Shown here in pieces: positions 20,831 to 34,369 of a stretch of 47,500 nt of DNA. Both the position numbers and the translations under genes were made by a program. The stretch's first letter is position 1. Each line of letters opens with the position of its first letter. The notes under the pieces are model-generated. The model was not told the origin of the DNA and searched no databases. It worked only from the letters and a program-made list of their open reading frames with translations. The DNA is from Chrysomallon squamiferum (taxonomy: Eukaryota; Mollusca; Gastropoda; Neomphalida; Peltospiridae), in the NCBI GenBank assembly GCA_012295275.1, contig CM022675.1, forward strand, positions 7,265,832 through 7,313,331, given 5' to 3'.

Positions 20831-23395
20831 CAATGATCTTTTTTTTCTGTGTTTTTTTACTAATTCAAAAAAATAAAAAAATAAAAAAAAAAAAATAAAT
20901 AAAATAAAAATATTAATCATAAAGTATTATTTCTCCTACTCTAAAATTCTGTCTGCCTGTTTGTCTGTCTGTCCATTATTCATTTTAAGACTTAGACTGT
21001 GAGCATTGTTGTGTTTCATATTCTTTTCGGATGGTATATACCTGATGGTATTAATACTGACCCCAAAGTTTGTCTATCTGTCTGTATGTCAGTCTTTCTT
21101 TCTCAGTTTCTGTCTTATGTGTAAATAGGCAGTGTACAAAAAGAGATTAAATTTCTTTTTGAACTGTGTGAGTTTCATCTTATTGAAAATAGCATCAATT
21201 TGTCTGTAAGTCTTCCTGTTTGTCTATGCATTTATAATGTGCTGCACAACTTGTCTCAACAAGTTAAAACCTTTTCTGTATCAAAAACGGCTTTTAAGAA
21301 CAATTTAAAAATGTTTTAAAAAATAAGCCCATAATTTAAAAAAACAACAAGAACCTCCCCTCCCCAAAAATAAATTCTCGGCTATGCATATTATATTAAG
21401 GGATATCATCATCGCTTTCATCAATATTTTTATCTCTTGCAAAAAAAAAAAAAAAAAAAAAAAAAGAAGAAGTCTACCATTATTTATTGATAAAAGCTGG
21501 AGATTTTTTTCTTTTCTTAACTGCACAGTCATCCAACGACAATGACATTAACCTGAACTTGTGGTCCAGAAAGTAGTATCTCAGATACCAGTGACAGAAA
21601 TACTGAGATCGACTGGTTTTCCTGGGTCAGGTCATCTTAGTATGCAGGCCTGCGTATTTATTTTGGTCAGCAGAGTCAAGAAAACCAGTGTCCCACAATG
21701 ACAGATTTGTTTAAGTCGTGAAAATGCAGTGGTCGAGTTTGGATTAAATTGGCAAGAGAAATAGCACAGAATGAATGTGGATTTTTAGCAGGGACTATAA
21801 ACAGTGACTGAAGCTGTGAGAGAATCACACACAATGAGGTTAAATCAGGGTCAGCAACTCTGTACAACAATTGACAGGTGTCTGCATAGTACAAAGAGTT
21901 TATGCTAGCCAGAAAGACAGGTAAAAAAAAAAAAATAAAAAAAAAAAAATCTTATTAGTAATTACACCTGTACTTTTAGTATTATAGTTATTTTAAAAGC
22001 TTAGATGTTTATTTATTTTGTTTACAGTTGGTATAATGGTTTATTTTTTATTCTGATAAAACTGGACATTTTATATTGCATGTTCATGATGTTGAAGTTA
22101 AGTTTAAAACTGTTGTGGATTTTAATGTGTCAAGCTTGCTATTTCTATAGATGTAGAAGCAAGTCTGGTTGTGCTGAATTGCATTTTAAAATTATTCTTA
22201 TAAATACAGAGGCCTATTGTATACTAATATTTCATTAAAAGATGTGGAAATGCCTATTATGTATTTCACATGTATTTTGTATCTGTAGCTAAATACTTCA
22301 GTGTGTCTGCTTATATAAATAATTTCTCTTAGTAATACAGTGGGATTATCTTTAATTTTTATGTCTGTATTATATAAATATCACTGTTAGTTTGGATATT
22401 TTCATTTCATTAGTTAAACATACACACACAAAACCACAATCAACATAAAATTAAGTTGCTTACCTAGAAACATTTCTAATTATATTTACTAACATAATCA
22501 TTAAAAAGCTGGGCTCAGGTAATTGTCCTAGATCACTCCACATTACCTGACAGGTATTTTAATCTTTCTTTTAGTGTATACTGTCAATACTAGCTGTTTA
22601 TTTCATAATAACTGATTTACCCAAATGATAAGTGTCATTGTTTTCAAATGATGAATAAATAAATAGTTAATGTCTGTGTGCATGTATTTTTATTTTTCAG
22701 TTATTTGGTGTCATAAAATTAAAATGCATGATTTTAAAGTTTTTATTTAATTTATATGCATATGTATATGTGTGTGTGTGTTTCATTTCTTTTACATTTT
22801 ACAAAGGGAGTGGCATTTGCTTACAACATGTATTCACAAACATAAGATGTTTTTCAGGATGGGTTTTCATTACATAATATGATATTAAATTTTATTATTT
22901 TTTAATTTTCTTTTTTTATTCTGGTAAATCTTTTGCTCTATTTAAACCTGTTTTGCAGGTGGTTAGTATTTATCATCATTTTTTTTTTATTATTATTTTT
23001 TTTTAAATGATGTCCTTTTTGAAATTTTAAAATATGTTTTATATTTGTTTTCAATCTTTCTGTTTGGGTGTGGGCTTGCAATGGTTGGAAAGACACATCA
23101 TATTCAAATGGATTGCTTAAATATATATTTTAAAAAGAATCCAACAACCCTTTAAATGCATTATTTTAATCTACATAATGTGTTACATACATTCACAAGT
23201 AGTTGCAGATGTTCAAACTGTTACGTAAGACTGATTTGAAATCAGAGAGTGAACGCATGTGTTTTACATAATGATGTCACGGAAAGGAAACTTGCCACTG
23301 TCAATCATTTAACAGCAAGAGTTCTTTTATATGTGCTTTTCTTAGAGCAGGAAATGTATTCCCGTGGATAATAATAATAGCAATAACACACTGCA
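20831..23395. other. Largely unique AT-rich intron
   Basis: Short SSRs (A-runs at 20868-20900, 21440-21464 and 21926-21950; TCTG at about 20948-20972). The remainder to 23395 is unique and lacks convincing exons. Open frames at 21305, 21676 and 22005 have no splice or family support. Confidence 0.6.
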
Positions 23396-23403
23396 TTGTA
23401 CAA

Positions 23404-23592
23404 AAATGAACATTATAATATTTATGTTCCAAAGTGAGTATTATACTATTTATGTTCCAAAGTGAGTTTTATAATATTTATGTACCACAGTGAGTTTTAT
23501 AATATTTATGTACCAGAGTGAATATTATAAAATTTATGTTCCACAGTGAGTTTTATAATATTTTTGTACTAGAGTGAATATTATAATATTTT
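23404..23592 (+). repeat. ~35-bp tandem array, about six copies
   Basis: The unit is TTATAATATTTATGTTCCA then AAGTGAG, with CCA/CAGAG variants; directly visible. Confidence 0.92.
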
Positions 23593-23639
23593 AGGAGTCA
23601 AATTGATATTTATATGCAAACAGTGCAATGTAATTATTT

Positions 23640-24610
23640 ATTATTTATATACCAATGTGACGATCAATGGGAATTGATCCAGCATACCTCAACTAAACCC
23701 ATTATCACTGAGTTACTTTCATCTGTTAGGAAAAGTATTTGAGTTATGGCATGGTCTGTTATCTCGGTATGTGCATCAGGGAAAACTAATTCTGGAACCA
23801 GTCAAAACTCAGCAAGATCTTTGACTAGATCTGTAACATGCTTATAGTTTATACTTGTAGTCATAGATATGAAAGGTATTCCAGTTATGGGACACTTGTC
23901 TGTAATCGGATATATGCTATATATATTCCAATGTATGCATCACTTAGGATTGAACCAGCAGTCTACAGTCACAGATAAGAAAGATATATCAAACACTATC
24001 AACTTTGATACTGGAATTAATTATATTCTTATGTGTGGCATCACTATGGTTTGAACCTACAACCTTTTACACCTCAGTCAAGACAACTGTACTGAACTGT
24101 AATTTTGTAGGCATAGCTAGAAAATATATTTCATTCTTCGGATGCTGTCTACAACAGAATATATCTTCTAAATGTTCATAAACACAGGCAGGAAAGATAT
24201 TCTAGTTACCAAATTCTGTCTTCAAGTGGAACATTTTTATCTCCCTGTTCATAAACCCAGACAGAAAAGAAATTCAAGGAATGGGGCTTTGCCTTTCAGC
24301 AGTAAGCTGTGTTTTTTTCACTACATGTAATTACTGAGAACTGATCCTGGATACTGACACACTTCAGACCAGCCCTCTGAGCTGCTGCTGAGTTAGTTAG
24401 TATGCATGGTGACTAAGAAGAGACAGCAGCTGGAAAATGACAGCAGACGTAATTAATTCATAATAAACAGAACAGTACGCAACACCTCCAGGACATGCTG
24501 CAGAGCCTGTTTGAGCGATTTGCTCGGTATTTACTCAGGGCACTAGAGCTCTGATTCAGTAATCTCAGTCAGTGTGTGGGTTCATGGCTTAGTGCTTCAT
24601 GTTTTCTGTT
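23640..24610. other. Diverged long-period repeats, then unique islet
   Basis: 23650-24320 shows loosely repeated segments (GGAATTGATCC, GGATTGAACC, GGTTTGAACC; AGGTATTCCAGTTATGG and related), suggesting an old ~150-170-bp tandem array or a decayed dispersed element. 24330-24610 is non-repetitive and GC-richer, with AATTAATTCATAAT homeodomain-type sequence. Confidence 0.5.
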
Positions 24611-26810
24611 TGTGTTTCATGTTTCCACATCTACGTTTCAAAAAGTTTTATTTAGTTATTTGGGTTTTTGTGTGTTTCTTTCGCTGTTTTATTTATTTTA
24701 ATTATAAAATGATTCATCAGTCTTCAGGGGAAAAAAGAAGTATCTAATTTCTAGTTATTAACTGATTGTTATTTTATTTATTGATATATTTATTTATTAC
24801 ACATTATTATTATTATTATTTCAAATGTTTTTTTACAAATCAGATTGGAATCCCCTTAGAATACAGTTCTATGTTATTTATTTATTTGTTTTTGCAGTGT
24901 TTTTTTTTTTTTCCTGTGTATTTTTTGAATTACTAAAAGTTTATAGTTTTTTTAAGAACAGTGAGTATCTTTCAACTGTCTGTTGTAAACTGGATGAAAT
25001 CCATTCCGTATACTTCTAAATGGTTATTTCATTACTTTCATAGTGCCAGTCTTTCCTAACAATAAAGTAAGAATAATGCGCAGTCTGTGACATTGCATGC
25101 ACCAGGTTATGTTGGTGCAGTTTTCATATCTTTTAGAAGTTTTATTTTATTGAAAAATCTTTTTACTCAAGATGTTACCTCGGGTATTAATTTCACTTTT
25201 CACATAACAGCATCTGCTTCCATTTTTAGATTTGTTGATATTTGATTTCAGAACTGGCTATTTCATACTGAAATTGACTTTTGATCTTTGCCAGTTTTCA
25301 AATTAAAGGGACTTTTTTTCTTTTTTTTTTTAATGTGCCTGTTTTCTAAAGCAGCCATTTTGTATAGACTGATATCTGCCTTTTACTTTTTTTCGAGGTT
25401 ATTTATGGTTGCAGTCTAACTGCTGATAATTTACTGCAGCATGTTACAGAATATATTGATTTATTTTTAACAATGTGGTGTTAGGGATCCAATATTTTAA
25501 ATGATTTGGCCATAAAATAGAAAACAAGACGAAGAAATTTAATAGGTTGTTTCAGGCTTAACTTTTTTTAAATCTCCTTCTACATTTGTTTTCTTTCTGT
25601 TATTATTAAATTTTTTCTTTTTTGAAGTTCAATTTATTTATTATTAATATTATTTATTTTTATTTTTTTTATATAACTGACCTATACAATTGTTGTTTTT
25701 ATATCATTATTGAACTAATAAAAAATATTATTTTTAAAAATTAAGACAAATTTTAAATTATTTTTTCATTCTTTCTTTCTTTCTTTATTTAATTTAGAAA
25801 ACTGTATATTGGTCTTTGTCATTACTGATTCAATAAACCAAATGAGATTTAAAAAAAAAAAATTATTAAATTTATTTTAAGTCCATTATTTATTTATTTA
25901 TTTTATTACTATTTATATATTTTTTTTTAGAAAGCTATACTGGTAACTTCGTATCATCACTGATATAAATTAACCATACAAGATGTTTTTTTTATAATTT
26001 TTTTGTTCATTATTATTTTTAGTTTTTAATGAATATAAGTTACTTTCTTTTCTGATCCAGTACTGTAACAAATTTCATTTCATGAATCACTTGCCTGACA
26101 TTTGTGTTATACATGAAAACATTTGAAAGGGATTTTAAAAATATTTTTCTTTTGAAATTTTCTGTACCTTGATATAATATTATATAATATCATTTGTTTG
26201 TTCGTTGTTGTTTTTTTGCAAATACTTATGATATAAACCATGATGTGTTAGGTTTATGTAAACAGTACAGTTTATTGTAAATAACTGAAGCTTAAGGGCT
26301 ATGTGATACAGTATATATTCTTTTGCACTCCATTGTATATCAGTTATAATAGTTTTTGTTACATACTGTAACTGTTATATAGATTAATTTCATTGTTGCT
26401 TCAGTATTTTATTAAACAGATTAATTTACTTGTTCTAGTCTGCAGAATATTCTTTCACACCAGTGTTTTTTATTTTTCACTTCAGGTTCATTTAATCGTC
26501 TGTGTTTTATTCACTTGCAAAATAGTCTTTTACACTTGACTTACTAAAAAAAAAAAAAAAAAAAAAAAATCCCACAAGTAAAAAAAACCCACAAGTACCA
26601 ATCATTTTATCACAAACGAAAACCAAATTTGTTCTAGCAATATTGTGCTAATGAAAATTTATTTCTAAACGCTGTTACTCAAACCTGAAGTGACATTTAG
26701 AAACTATATATTTTTTTCTCCTACATCTAAACTGGGAACACTCCAGGATCACGTATTTTCAGTTAAGATTGGCTCATTGGTCTGATAACTGTTGTATTTC
26801 AGATTAATCC
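24611..26810. other. T-rich unique intron sequence
   Basis: T-rich with scattered short TTTA tracts and an A-run (about 26546-26569). No exon recognised. Confidence 0.6.
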
Positions 26811-26811
26811 T

Positions 26812-27008
26812 TTAACAACGCATTAAACTGTTTCCCCATTCCAAACCGGGCTCTGCTGCTGTTTTATCAAAGATACTGGTACATGCACATGAAATATTTT
26901 GTACTTAAAGGTGAATGCACATCAGTACAGATCCATTTTTAAGAATCCATTAAGCATTTTCCCATTATAACCAGGGCTCTGCTGATATTTTATCAAAGAT
27001 ATTGATAT
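26812..27008 (+). repeat. ~125-bp tandem duplication
   Basis: 26820-26880 and 26945-27002 share CATTAA, TTTTCCCCATT, GGGCTCTGCTGAT and TTTTATCAAAGATA. Confidence 0.85.
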
Positions 27009-27109
27009 CACATAATTAAAGTTTAAATACTATAATATTAATAATAAAAAATAGAGTAAAAATATTGATAATAAAAGTACAGAAATAATGCCAATAAAAC
27101 ACAACAGAT

Positions 27110-27510
27110 GGGTTAACAGGTACTGAATATGAAGAGTTAATATTGATAGTAATGTACATATTACAGTTTTACACTGAAAAAAACTCATAAATGGTTAGCA
27201 TAGACAAAATATCCAAAGGATTAACTCTGATAGTAATATACATGTTAAGGGTCAAAACTAATGTAACTCATAAAGGGATAAAATAGACATAATATCCAAA
27301 GATTTAATACTAGTAGTAATATATATATATATATATATTAAGGGTCAACACTGATACAGTTTTTTAAGAGTTAACATAGAAATGATATCCAGTGGATTAA
27401 TACTAATAGCATCTGAATGGAAATCTCACAAGATATCAAGGGTTAAAATGAGTACAGCGGTTGAGTGGTAAAAACAGGCACACAGCACCCAAAGAGTTAA
27501 CTGACATATT
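27110..27510 (+). repeat. ~85-bp tandem array, about five copies
   Basis: The consensus contains AAGGGTCAACACTGATAC, AGAGTTAACATAGA, AATATCCAAAGGATTAA and TAGTAATATACAT. Copies are diverged and one has gained a (TA)n. Confidence 0.85.
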
Positions 27511-29230
27511 TCCTCATACGCCTGTGTTAACAAAAGTAGCCAAGGTTTTTAACAAGTGAAAGAGAGAAATGGCTGGCATTGTTTGTTGGATTATTGATTG
27601 AGCTTTTTATTTGGGGAGGACCTAGATGCTATGTGAGAAATGCTGCCATCCACTGTTCATTGTTGCATTGCTCACCTCCGAGCTCTCCTACAGCTCACCT
27701 CTGCTCACCTCTGCTCACCAGGACCCATGTGGAACTGGGATTAGAAATATTTTGATGATGTTTTTTGTTTTGTTTTGTTTTGTTTCTTCAATTTTTTTTT
27801 TTAATTTTTTTTAATGGAACAGAAGAGTTGGGAGATTTTTTATGATGTGTTATTTTGATAATGTGTGTCTTTGTTTTTTGTGTTTTTTTTTGTTTTATTT
27901 TGTTTTATTTATTTGTAATTTAGAATTGATGATTGTTTCTTATTTTATCTATGTTTGTTTTGAATATTGAAGATAAATACAAATATTGGAGAGAAAGAAA
28001 AATTATTATAGTATTTACTTGATTGGTTTTATTTATTTATTTGTTGTTTTTTAAAATCATGGTTGTATACAGTTTTTATGGACACGGTTATTCAGAGAAA
28101 CAGATATTTTATTTACGTAATATACCTGATGCTTAGAAAAAAGACAAAAAAAAAAAAAAAAAATGTATATTTCATCAAATTTCATCAGTTTCAAAGATGA
28201 TTGAAAAAAATTAAATTCTACATGATATCAAAATGTTTATAATTTTTTTCACCTTAATCTTATAAAGAATTGAATATTTGGAAAAGCATGGATTACTTCA
28301 TTCTGGAATGTGTTATGAAAAGTATACAATTTACTTCTGACATGAAAGAAGCAGAAAATAACAATGAAGATATATTTAAGGAAAAAGATTTAAAAAAAAA
28401 TTAAAAATTAAATAGTACAAGATTTTTATTTCACAATAACATTTGAGCAAGAAGGAAATACAAGAATATGAAATAGATACATATTAAAAAGAAAATTAAA
28501 CAGGAAAAATTACAAGTAAGTATATATTTCATGGAATCCATACAAGAACATGGCTGAGCATTTGTTTTATATTAATCATGGACTGATGGAGGGAGGTTAG
28601 CAGGTCAGTTAGTATATAAATATAAAAATTTCAAGGTTATTTTAAATTAAATTTTGTTTATGATTTTCCTGAATTTTAAAAATAAAAAATATGTTCACAA
28701 AACCATAGTTACGAAACAAAAAAACAAAACAAAATTAAGTTAAGAAAAAAAACGAAAGAAAAAAAAAACATCCCACTTGAACAGGGTACATATGGATCTT
28801 ATCTTTCACTTGGCCATATGACAATTATCTTTGAAGTTAAAACCCCCCCAAAAAAACCCACAACTAACTAAAAAAAACTAAATTGCCAGAACAGTTTATG
28901 GCAAGTAGTATCAAGGTTGGACAACTCTGTAATGACTTGAACTATACAGACTAAAGGTAAAATGTTCTTTCTGGCTGTTTTAGTGGGGTTTTTTTTCGTA
29001 AAGGTGATTTGTCGAAAACAGTTGTTGCTGGTTATCACAAGCTAGCTTTGCAAGACTTCAAACTGAGACCACCTGGCTAATTAATAGTGTGGGCATTAAC
29101 AGACCAGCAGGGATTCCCAGGTAAAACAGTTAGGTGGGTGTGTTTTTCATTGTTAAGCTGTTCAGGTGTTGCTTTCTTTTGGATGTCTGTGCTTTGACTG
29201 ATACTGATGGTATTAGGATTTGTCTGAGGG
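27511..29230. other. AT-rich intron with little structure
   Basis: 27660-27722 holds short CTCACCTCTG repeats; A- and T-runs elsewhere. No gene recognised. Confidence 0.55.
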
Positions 29231-29239
29231 TGGAGGGAG

Positions 29240-29460
29240 AAGAAAGAGAGAGAGAGAGAGAGAGACTGAGAAAGAGTGATAGCAAAAGAGAGAGATGGAG
29301 AAATTGAGAGAAAAGACAGGATGTGATAGTGAAATGGATTGAGATAAAGAGAGGAATGGACTGAGAGAAAGATATTGAAAAAAAAGAATTAAGAGAATGA
29401 GAAAGGAAAAGACATGAGTGATAGAAAGAAAGAAGAGAAAGAAAAAGAAATATTAAAAAA
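29240..29460 (+). repeat. GA-rich polypurine tract
   Basis: (GA)n at 29245-29266, then interrupted GA/GAAA to about 29460. The minus-strand open frame is low-complexity Ser/Leu/Phe. Confidence 0.88.
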
Positions 29461-31140
29461 TGGAGAGGTAAACCAAAATATGATGCAGGATGAAAGATAC
29501 ATGTAATAACAAGACAATATTTGGACAATAACGTTTTGAATAACTATTAGAGAAAGACAAGAAGAAAATGTATTATTTAATATAATGTAAGAGGAATATT
29601 CAAAGAAAAAAACAATAACATTGCATTTCTAAAAGAAATAGAATAATTTTTTTTTTTTTTTAAAACAACAACAAACAAACGTTCATCTACAAAAGAAGTG
29701 ATTAATTGGTATGTATTTCAGTGTGAAACAGATAAGACAATTTGAATTAATTTGAACTATGAAATTACCATTATAGCTAGTAGTTACAGATCGATAGCAT
29801 GCTGATAATGATGATGACGGTGGTAAGGATGATGATGACATTAATGATGATTATGATGATAAAATAAAACAAAGAAAAATAGCTTATTAACAAAATACTC
29901 CATGTCTTAAAAAAAAAATCGTCTTCACATCTCACCCCAGCACATCCTCTACAGATTATTTCTGACACCAGTGAAAGATCACAACAACCTCTGTACTTAA
30001 TTTCTTTCAAGGATTCTCAGAAAAGCCAAGAAAAAAAAAAAAAATGCTGTTAAAGCGATCAACAGAGGAATAAACAGTGTTGGTGATTGTGAAAACACTC
30101 GTAATTGGCAAAGTATCTCTGCTAATTGGATGTTACATAACACAAATAGCTCATGACAGGCTGCAGTTTGTTTGCACTGTATGTGTGGAATAATGGACAG
30201 AATTGTTTCTACCTGCTCCAGGAACTAGGCAAGTATTCCATCTGCTGCCTGTTTGGAATAAAAGGATAGCTGGTTATGTTTGAATTATGTTCTGCTGTTT
30301 TGTGAACAACACGTTGGCAGTGTTATTTGTTATGTAAAAGGCATATATGAAGGAGTTCTGAAAGGTTAAAAAATTAACATGCCACATAAATTGTGTTTTG
30401 GACTGAATTCTTGTCTGAATTAAAAATATTGCCCTTGACAGATGTGCTTAATCCTTCTGCCTAATGGAAAACAGTATAAAATTAACAACACATGCATTTT
30501 ATTGTTGTTTTTAATTTTACACAACTCGTTCTTTGGCAACGTCTGTTCGTAAATGAATTCAGACTTAAGCCCGAGTATGCTAAATTGATTATTCAGTAGA
30601 AATATCGTAACATAAACTATAAATACACATACATTGTGTTGCCCTGTTTTCAATGCATGTCTCTTAGGAGTTTAAGTAATTTACATGACAGACGTGCATC
30701 AATAATTATCTGTAAGAAACTGGTTTATAAATTATTCAGAAAATAATGTTGCCTGAAATAGTGTTATGGTCTGAACTGTCTGACAAATCTCTTCCCAAAA
30801 TATCTGCTAGTACATGTTAGACTGTTTCAGACAGGATTGAGTTTTAATTTAATATTCATTTTAATTTAGCTGTTTATTCAGTAAATCTATATAACCTGTC
30901 AGAACTGATTTTTAAAATAATGACTATAACAAAAGAAAACAACAATTTATTTGCTCCTTTCCAGGAACAGCAAAAAAAGCCCACCATAAAATAGTCTTTA
31001 ATATATCAGGTGGGACTTGCTAGAATGGGAAATATACCCAGTGACTATCACTAGGCATCATTGCTAGATAATAATATATTCATGTTACATGTCTGTGTTT
31101 TTTTTTGTGTGTTTTTTTTAACTACACTGATGAAATTAAA
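29461..31140. other. Mostly unique intron sequence with a candidate conserved islet
   Basis: GAT-rich tract at 29803-29860. 30030-30330 is non-repetitive with homeodomain-type TAATTGG motifs and looks like regulatory DNA in composition only. No exon recognised. Confidence 0.5.
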
Positions 31141-31144
31141 GACC

Positions 31145-31400
31145 AGCCCCCTTTAAGAGAACCTTTCAGCTATTTTTAATCTTTCTATAAGTTTTGTATT
31201 TCACAGTATCGTACATATAGTTAATATATTGAAGGATTTTTTTTTTTTCACCAAGTCCCTTTAAGAAGCCTTTTCAGTATTGAAAAACTTAGTCTTGTTC
31301 AAAAAAAAAAAGTAATAACCATCCAAGCAAATATCAGAGCAAACACAGAACAGTGAAGGTTTTGAGTCCCTTTAAGAAATCTTTTTCAAAACCCATGATT
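31145..31400 (+). repeat. CCCTTTAAGA repeat, three copies ~110 bp apart
   Basis: CCCTTTAAGAGAACCTTTCAG near 31150, CCCTTTAAGAAGCCTTTTCAG near 31257 and CCCTTTAAGAAATCTTTTTC near 31367. Intervening sequence is poorly conserved. Confidence 0.75.
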
Positions 31401-31499
31401 TGAGTTGGCTGATTCATTTAGAACAGAGTAGTAACTGACCTAATTGATTGCCAGAGCAGACATATTAGCTGGATGTAGCTATATTGCATCTCCTACACT

Positions 31500-32330
31500 G
31501 GTACATTTTATTGTAGTCATGTACAAATCTTAACAAATATCTGTTACTGTATAAATTCTCAGATTCAAGGTTGTTACGATAACATGAGCCACTGTACAAA
31601 TTGTGTTAACAGTAATGTACATCTTAACAAAACATTTTGTTATGCTATCAAAATTAGGAATTTTTAGTTCTGGAATTGTCGTTGTTGAGAATATTCAGCC
31701 TCTGTGCAGATTACATAGTAGTTATGATTAATTAACATTTGTTATTGTCTGAATTCTAGTTTCACTTGTATTCATGGAGTTTTTATGAGAATATTGAGTC
31801 ACTGTATAATTTTATTGTCATGTACGTGTTATTATGTACAAAGATTTGCTGAATTATCTAAATTATGAGGTTTTGAGGTGTTGTGAGAATATTGAGTTCT
31901 TGTGGAAATAGTATGGCAGTCATGGACATTTTAACAAACATTTGTTGCTATCAAAATTCAAAAACTCTTTAGCTGAATTTATGGAATTGTTGATAATCAT
32001 TGAACTCTTGCACAGATTTTAATGTAGTTATGTACAGCATTTGCTATCAAAATTCTACGGTTTTTTGTGTTTTTGTTTTATTTACGGAGTTTTTATGAGA
32101 ATATGAAGTCATTGTACAAGCTGTACTGTAGTCGTGTACATGTTAATTAACTTTTGTTGTTTCCGAATTGTAAGGTTATTAGTTGAGGAGGAGTTTATAA
32201 AAATAATTTGTAGTTGTTGTTCACCTACATTTGTTGCTGTCTAAATTCTAAAGTTATTATTAGCTGAGTTTGTTGATTTTGTTATGAGAATATTGAGCTT
32301 TTAACAAATTTTAATGGTTAAACATCACAT
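31500..32330 (+). repeat. ~105-bp tandem array, about eight copies
   Basis: The consensus runs GTACATTTTAACAAACATTT, GTTGCTATCAAAATTCTA, GAGTTTATGGAGTT, TTATGAGAATATTGAGTCA, CTGTACAGATTTTA. Copies are diverged by roughly 20-30% by eye; shortened copies occur near 31850 and 32040. Confidence 0.88.
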
Positions 32331-32399
32331 TACTTTTAACACAAGGGAGTTTAGAAAATACAACAAACTAGTCTGGAGTTAATTCTTAAACTGGTGAAT

Positions 32400-32810
32400 G
32401 GTTCACATTGAAGCTGAATGAAATAAAGTTTGAGATGAATGAAACTAGTTAATTAAAAAAAAAAAAAAAATTCTCATATGCAAGAATAAATTTCACAGAT
32501 GAGTGACTTTTTGTAGTAAAGACTTTAAGGTAAATGACACTGAAATTTAGTGGTAGATTCAAAAGTGGAAGAAATGTTATGATAATGACTGAAAGGGTCA
32601 GTGACAGTTTTGTAATAAAGATTCAAGGGTGAATGAAACTGAAATTTTGTGATACTCAAAGGCGAACGACACTAAGACTTGGTAATTGACTCAAGAATGA
32701 ACCATCGTGAAATATTGTGATACACTTTAAGGATGAAAAACACCAAAAAGTTTGGTGATAGACTTAAAGGTGAATGAAATATCGTGATTAAGACAAATGA
32801 GTGAATGGTG
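32400..32810 (+). repeat. ~60-bp tandem array around GGTGAATGA
   Basis: Six to seven copies of a GAATGAAACTGAAATTTTGT then GATAGACTCAAAGG unit with indels. Confidence 0.85.
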
Positions 32811-33114
32811 ACTCTGAAAAATGTTTATGAAGCACCAGTCTAATTTATTAATTTGATCATGAACAGAAGCCTGAACTTTCACAAATTTGAAAGATGTCAC
32901 TGAGAAAGTTATATTGTATAAGTGATACTCTGAATACTGGAGTTGCATGTCCCCAGTTGTTGAACAACCAAGCAACGTTGTCTGTGCAGTTAACTGAGTT
33001 GTGACGGTAGATGTTCTCAAACTGGTTTAAATCCTTTCAAGAAGCTCTCAAAACACTTGGTAACCTTGTTTGTTAGACACTTGGTGCCATTGTCGTCTTC
33101 AACAATCATTATTG

Positions 33115-33385
33115 AGTGAAATTTATTATTATCTTTTTTTCTAAAAGAGATTTATTCAGTTCAATTACTGCTGTATAAGTGAAATCATGAACCATCACTG
33201 TACCGATAATTTTTCTTTAATACTCATTATTGACGGAACCTTATTGTTATGTGCTTTTTTTTTTTTTTTTTTTTTTTTTTTTCTTTCTTTAAAGGGATTT
33301 ATTTAGTTCGGTTATTGGTGTATTAGGGAAAATCATGAACCGTCACTGTACAGGTAATTTTTCTTTAATGTTTACCTGTTTGGAT
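33115..33385 (+). repeat. ~170-bp tandem duplication containing a poly-T
   Basis: 33140-33222 and 33283-33370 share AGGGATTTATTTAGTTC, AATCATGAACCATCACTGTA and TAATTTTTCTTTAAT. Poly-T lies between them at about 33257-33281. Confidence 0.88.
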
Positions 33386-33399
33386 TAATTTGATTTGAA

Positions 33400-34075
33400 G
33401 CCACTGAAGGATGCAGTTATAAATAAGTAATTGAAGATTTTCGTTTAAACGTATTTGCAGGTTGTTTGCTGTGCTTCAGCAGCTTTCATGTTCACAAAAC
33501 TACTGTGTAATTATAGACTGGATGCTTCTTGAATAATTCAATGATTTTATTTATTTATTATTTTTTTTGGCTATTTTAAAGATTATTTTCTATATATTCA
33601 TTTTCTTTCTTACTTTTTTTTTTTTTTCCTTTTTCTTATTCTTATCCTCTTTCATTTTGCTTCATTTTGATGATTTTTTTTTATCCTTTATCATCCTTTT
33701 TTTATCGTTTCTTTTTTCTTCTCTTTAAAACTGTTTTTATCGTATTTCATTATGATTTTTATTCCCTTTTTTTTTATTTTCCTCTGTACTTAAATTCTTA
33801 TGAGATTACTTTTATGTTACACGCAACATTGTCTTTTATTGGTATTCTCTGAAATAACTTTGAGTGATTTAGACTCCACATAATGTATACCACAAGTAAT
33901 GTTTGATACTTCTCTTAGTGTTGCTAGGAAACAGTGTTTTACAATGATTGTATAATAAAAAATAAAAAAAAATAAAAAAAAAAAAAAGATTGATGGAATA
34001 TTACCGTTGTTTTTATTGCTGTTGTCGAATTAGAAAAAAAAAATCTTAAATGATGATGATGGTGCTGTGTATGTG
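33400..34075. other. T-rich intron sequence
   Basis: No gene recognised; homopolymer T and A runs at about 33617-33627 and 33957-33986. Confidence 0.55.
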
Positions 34076-34077
34076 TT

Positions 34078-34305
34078 TGAGAGAGAGAGACAGAAAGAGA
34101 GAGGAGAAAAGGGTTTTGTGAGAAGGAAAGAATAAAAGAAGAGAGCAAGGAAAAAAAGGACAGAGGTGACGGAAAGAAAGAAAAAGAGAAATGAGGAGAA
34201 CTGGAAAATACACTGAGAAACAAAACATGCTGTAACTTTCATGGTAATTTGTGTAGTTGAGTTGTGGGTCTTTCAGTCTGTGTGTGTGTGTGTGTGTGTG
34301 TGGTT
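34078..34305 (+). repeat. GA-rich tract followed by (GT)n
   Basis: Interrupted GA/GAAA 34078-34200 and (GT)n 34279-34302. Confidence 0.88.
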
Positions 34306-34333
34306 TCCAAAGTCCTCTTAAGTTCATATCATG

Positions 34334-34366
34334 ACCCTGACCTTGACCTTAACCTTAACCTTGACC
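34334..34366 (+). repeat. Degenerate (CCTTRA)n hexamer with nuclear-receptor half-site matches
   Basis: CCTGACCTTGACCTTAACC continues to CTTGACC. TGACCTTGA is the complement of TCAAGGTCA, the extended half-site bound by FTZ-F1/ERR-type receptors. Short; chance cannot be excluded. Confidence 0.6.
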
Positions 34367-34369
34367 CCA

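Noticed and set aside
34336-34366. Interstitial telomere repeat
   Set aside because: Units are CCTTGA/CCTTAA rather than CCCTAA, and only five or so copies.
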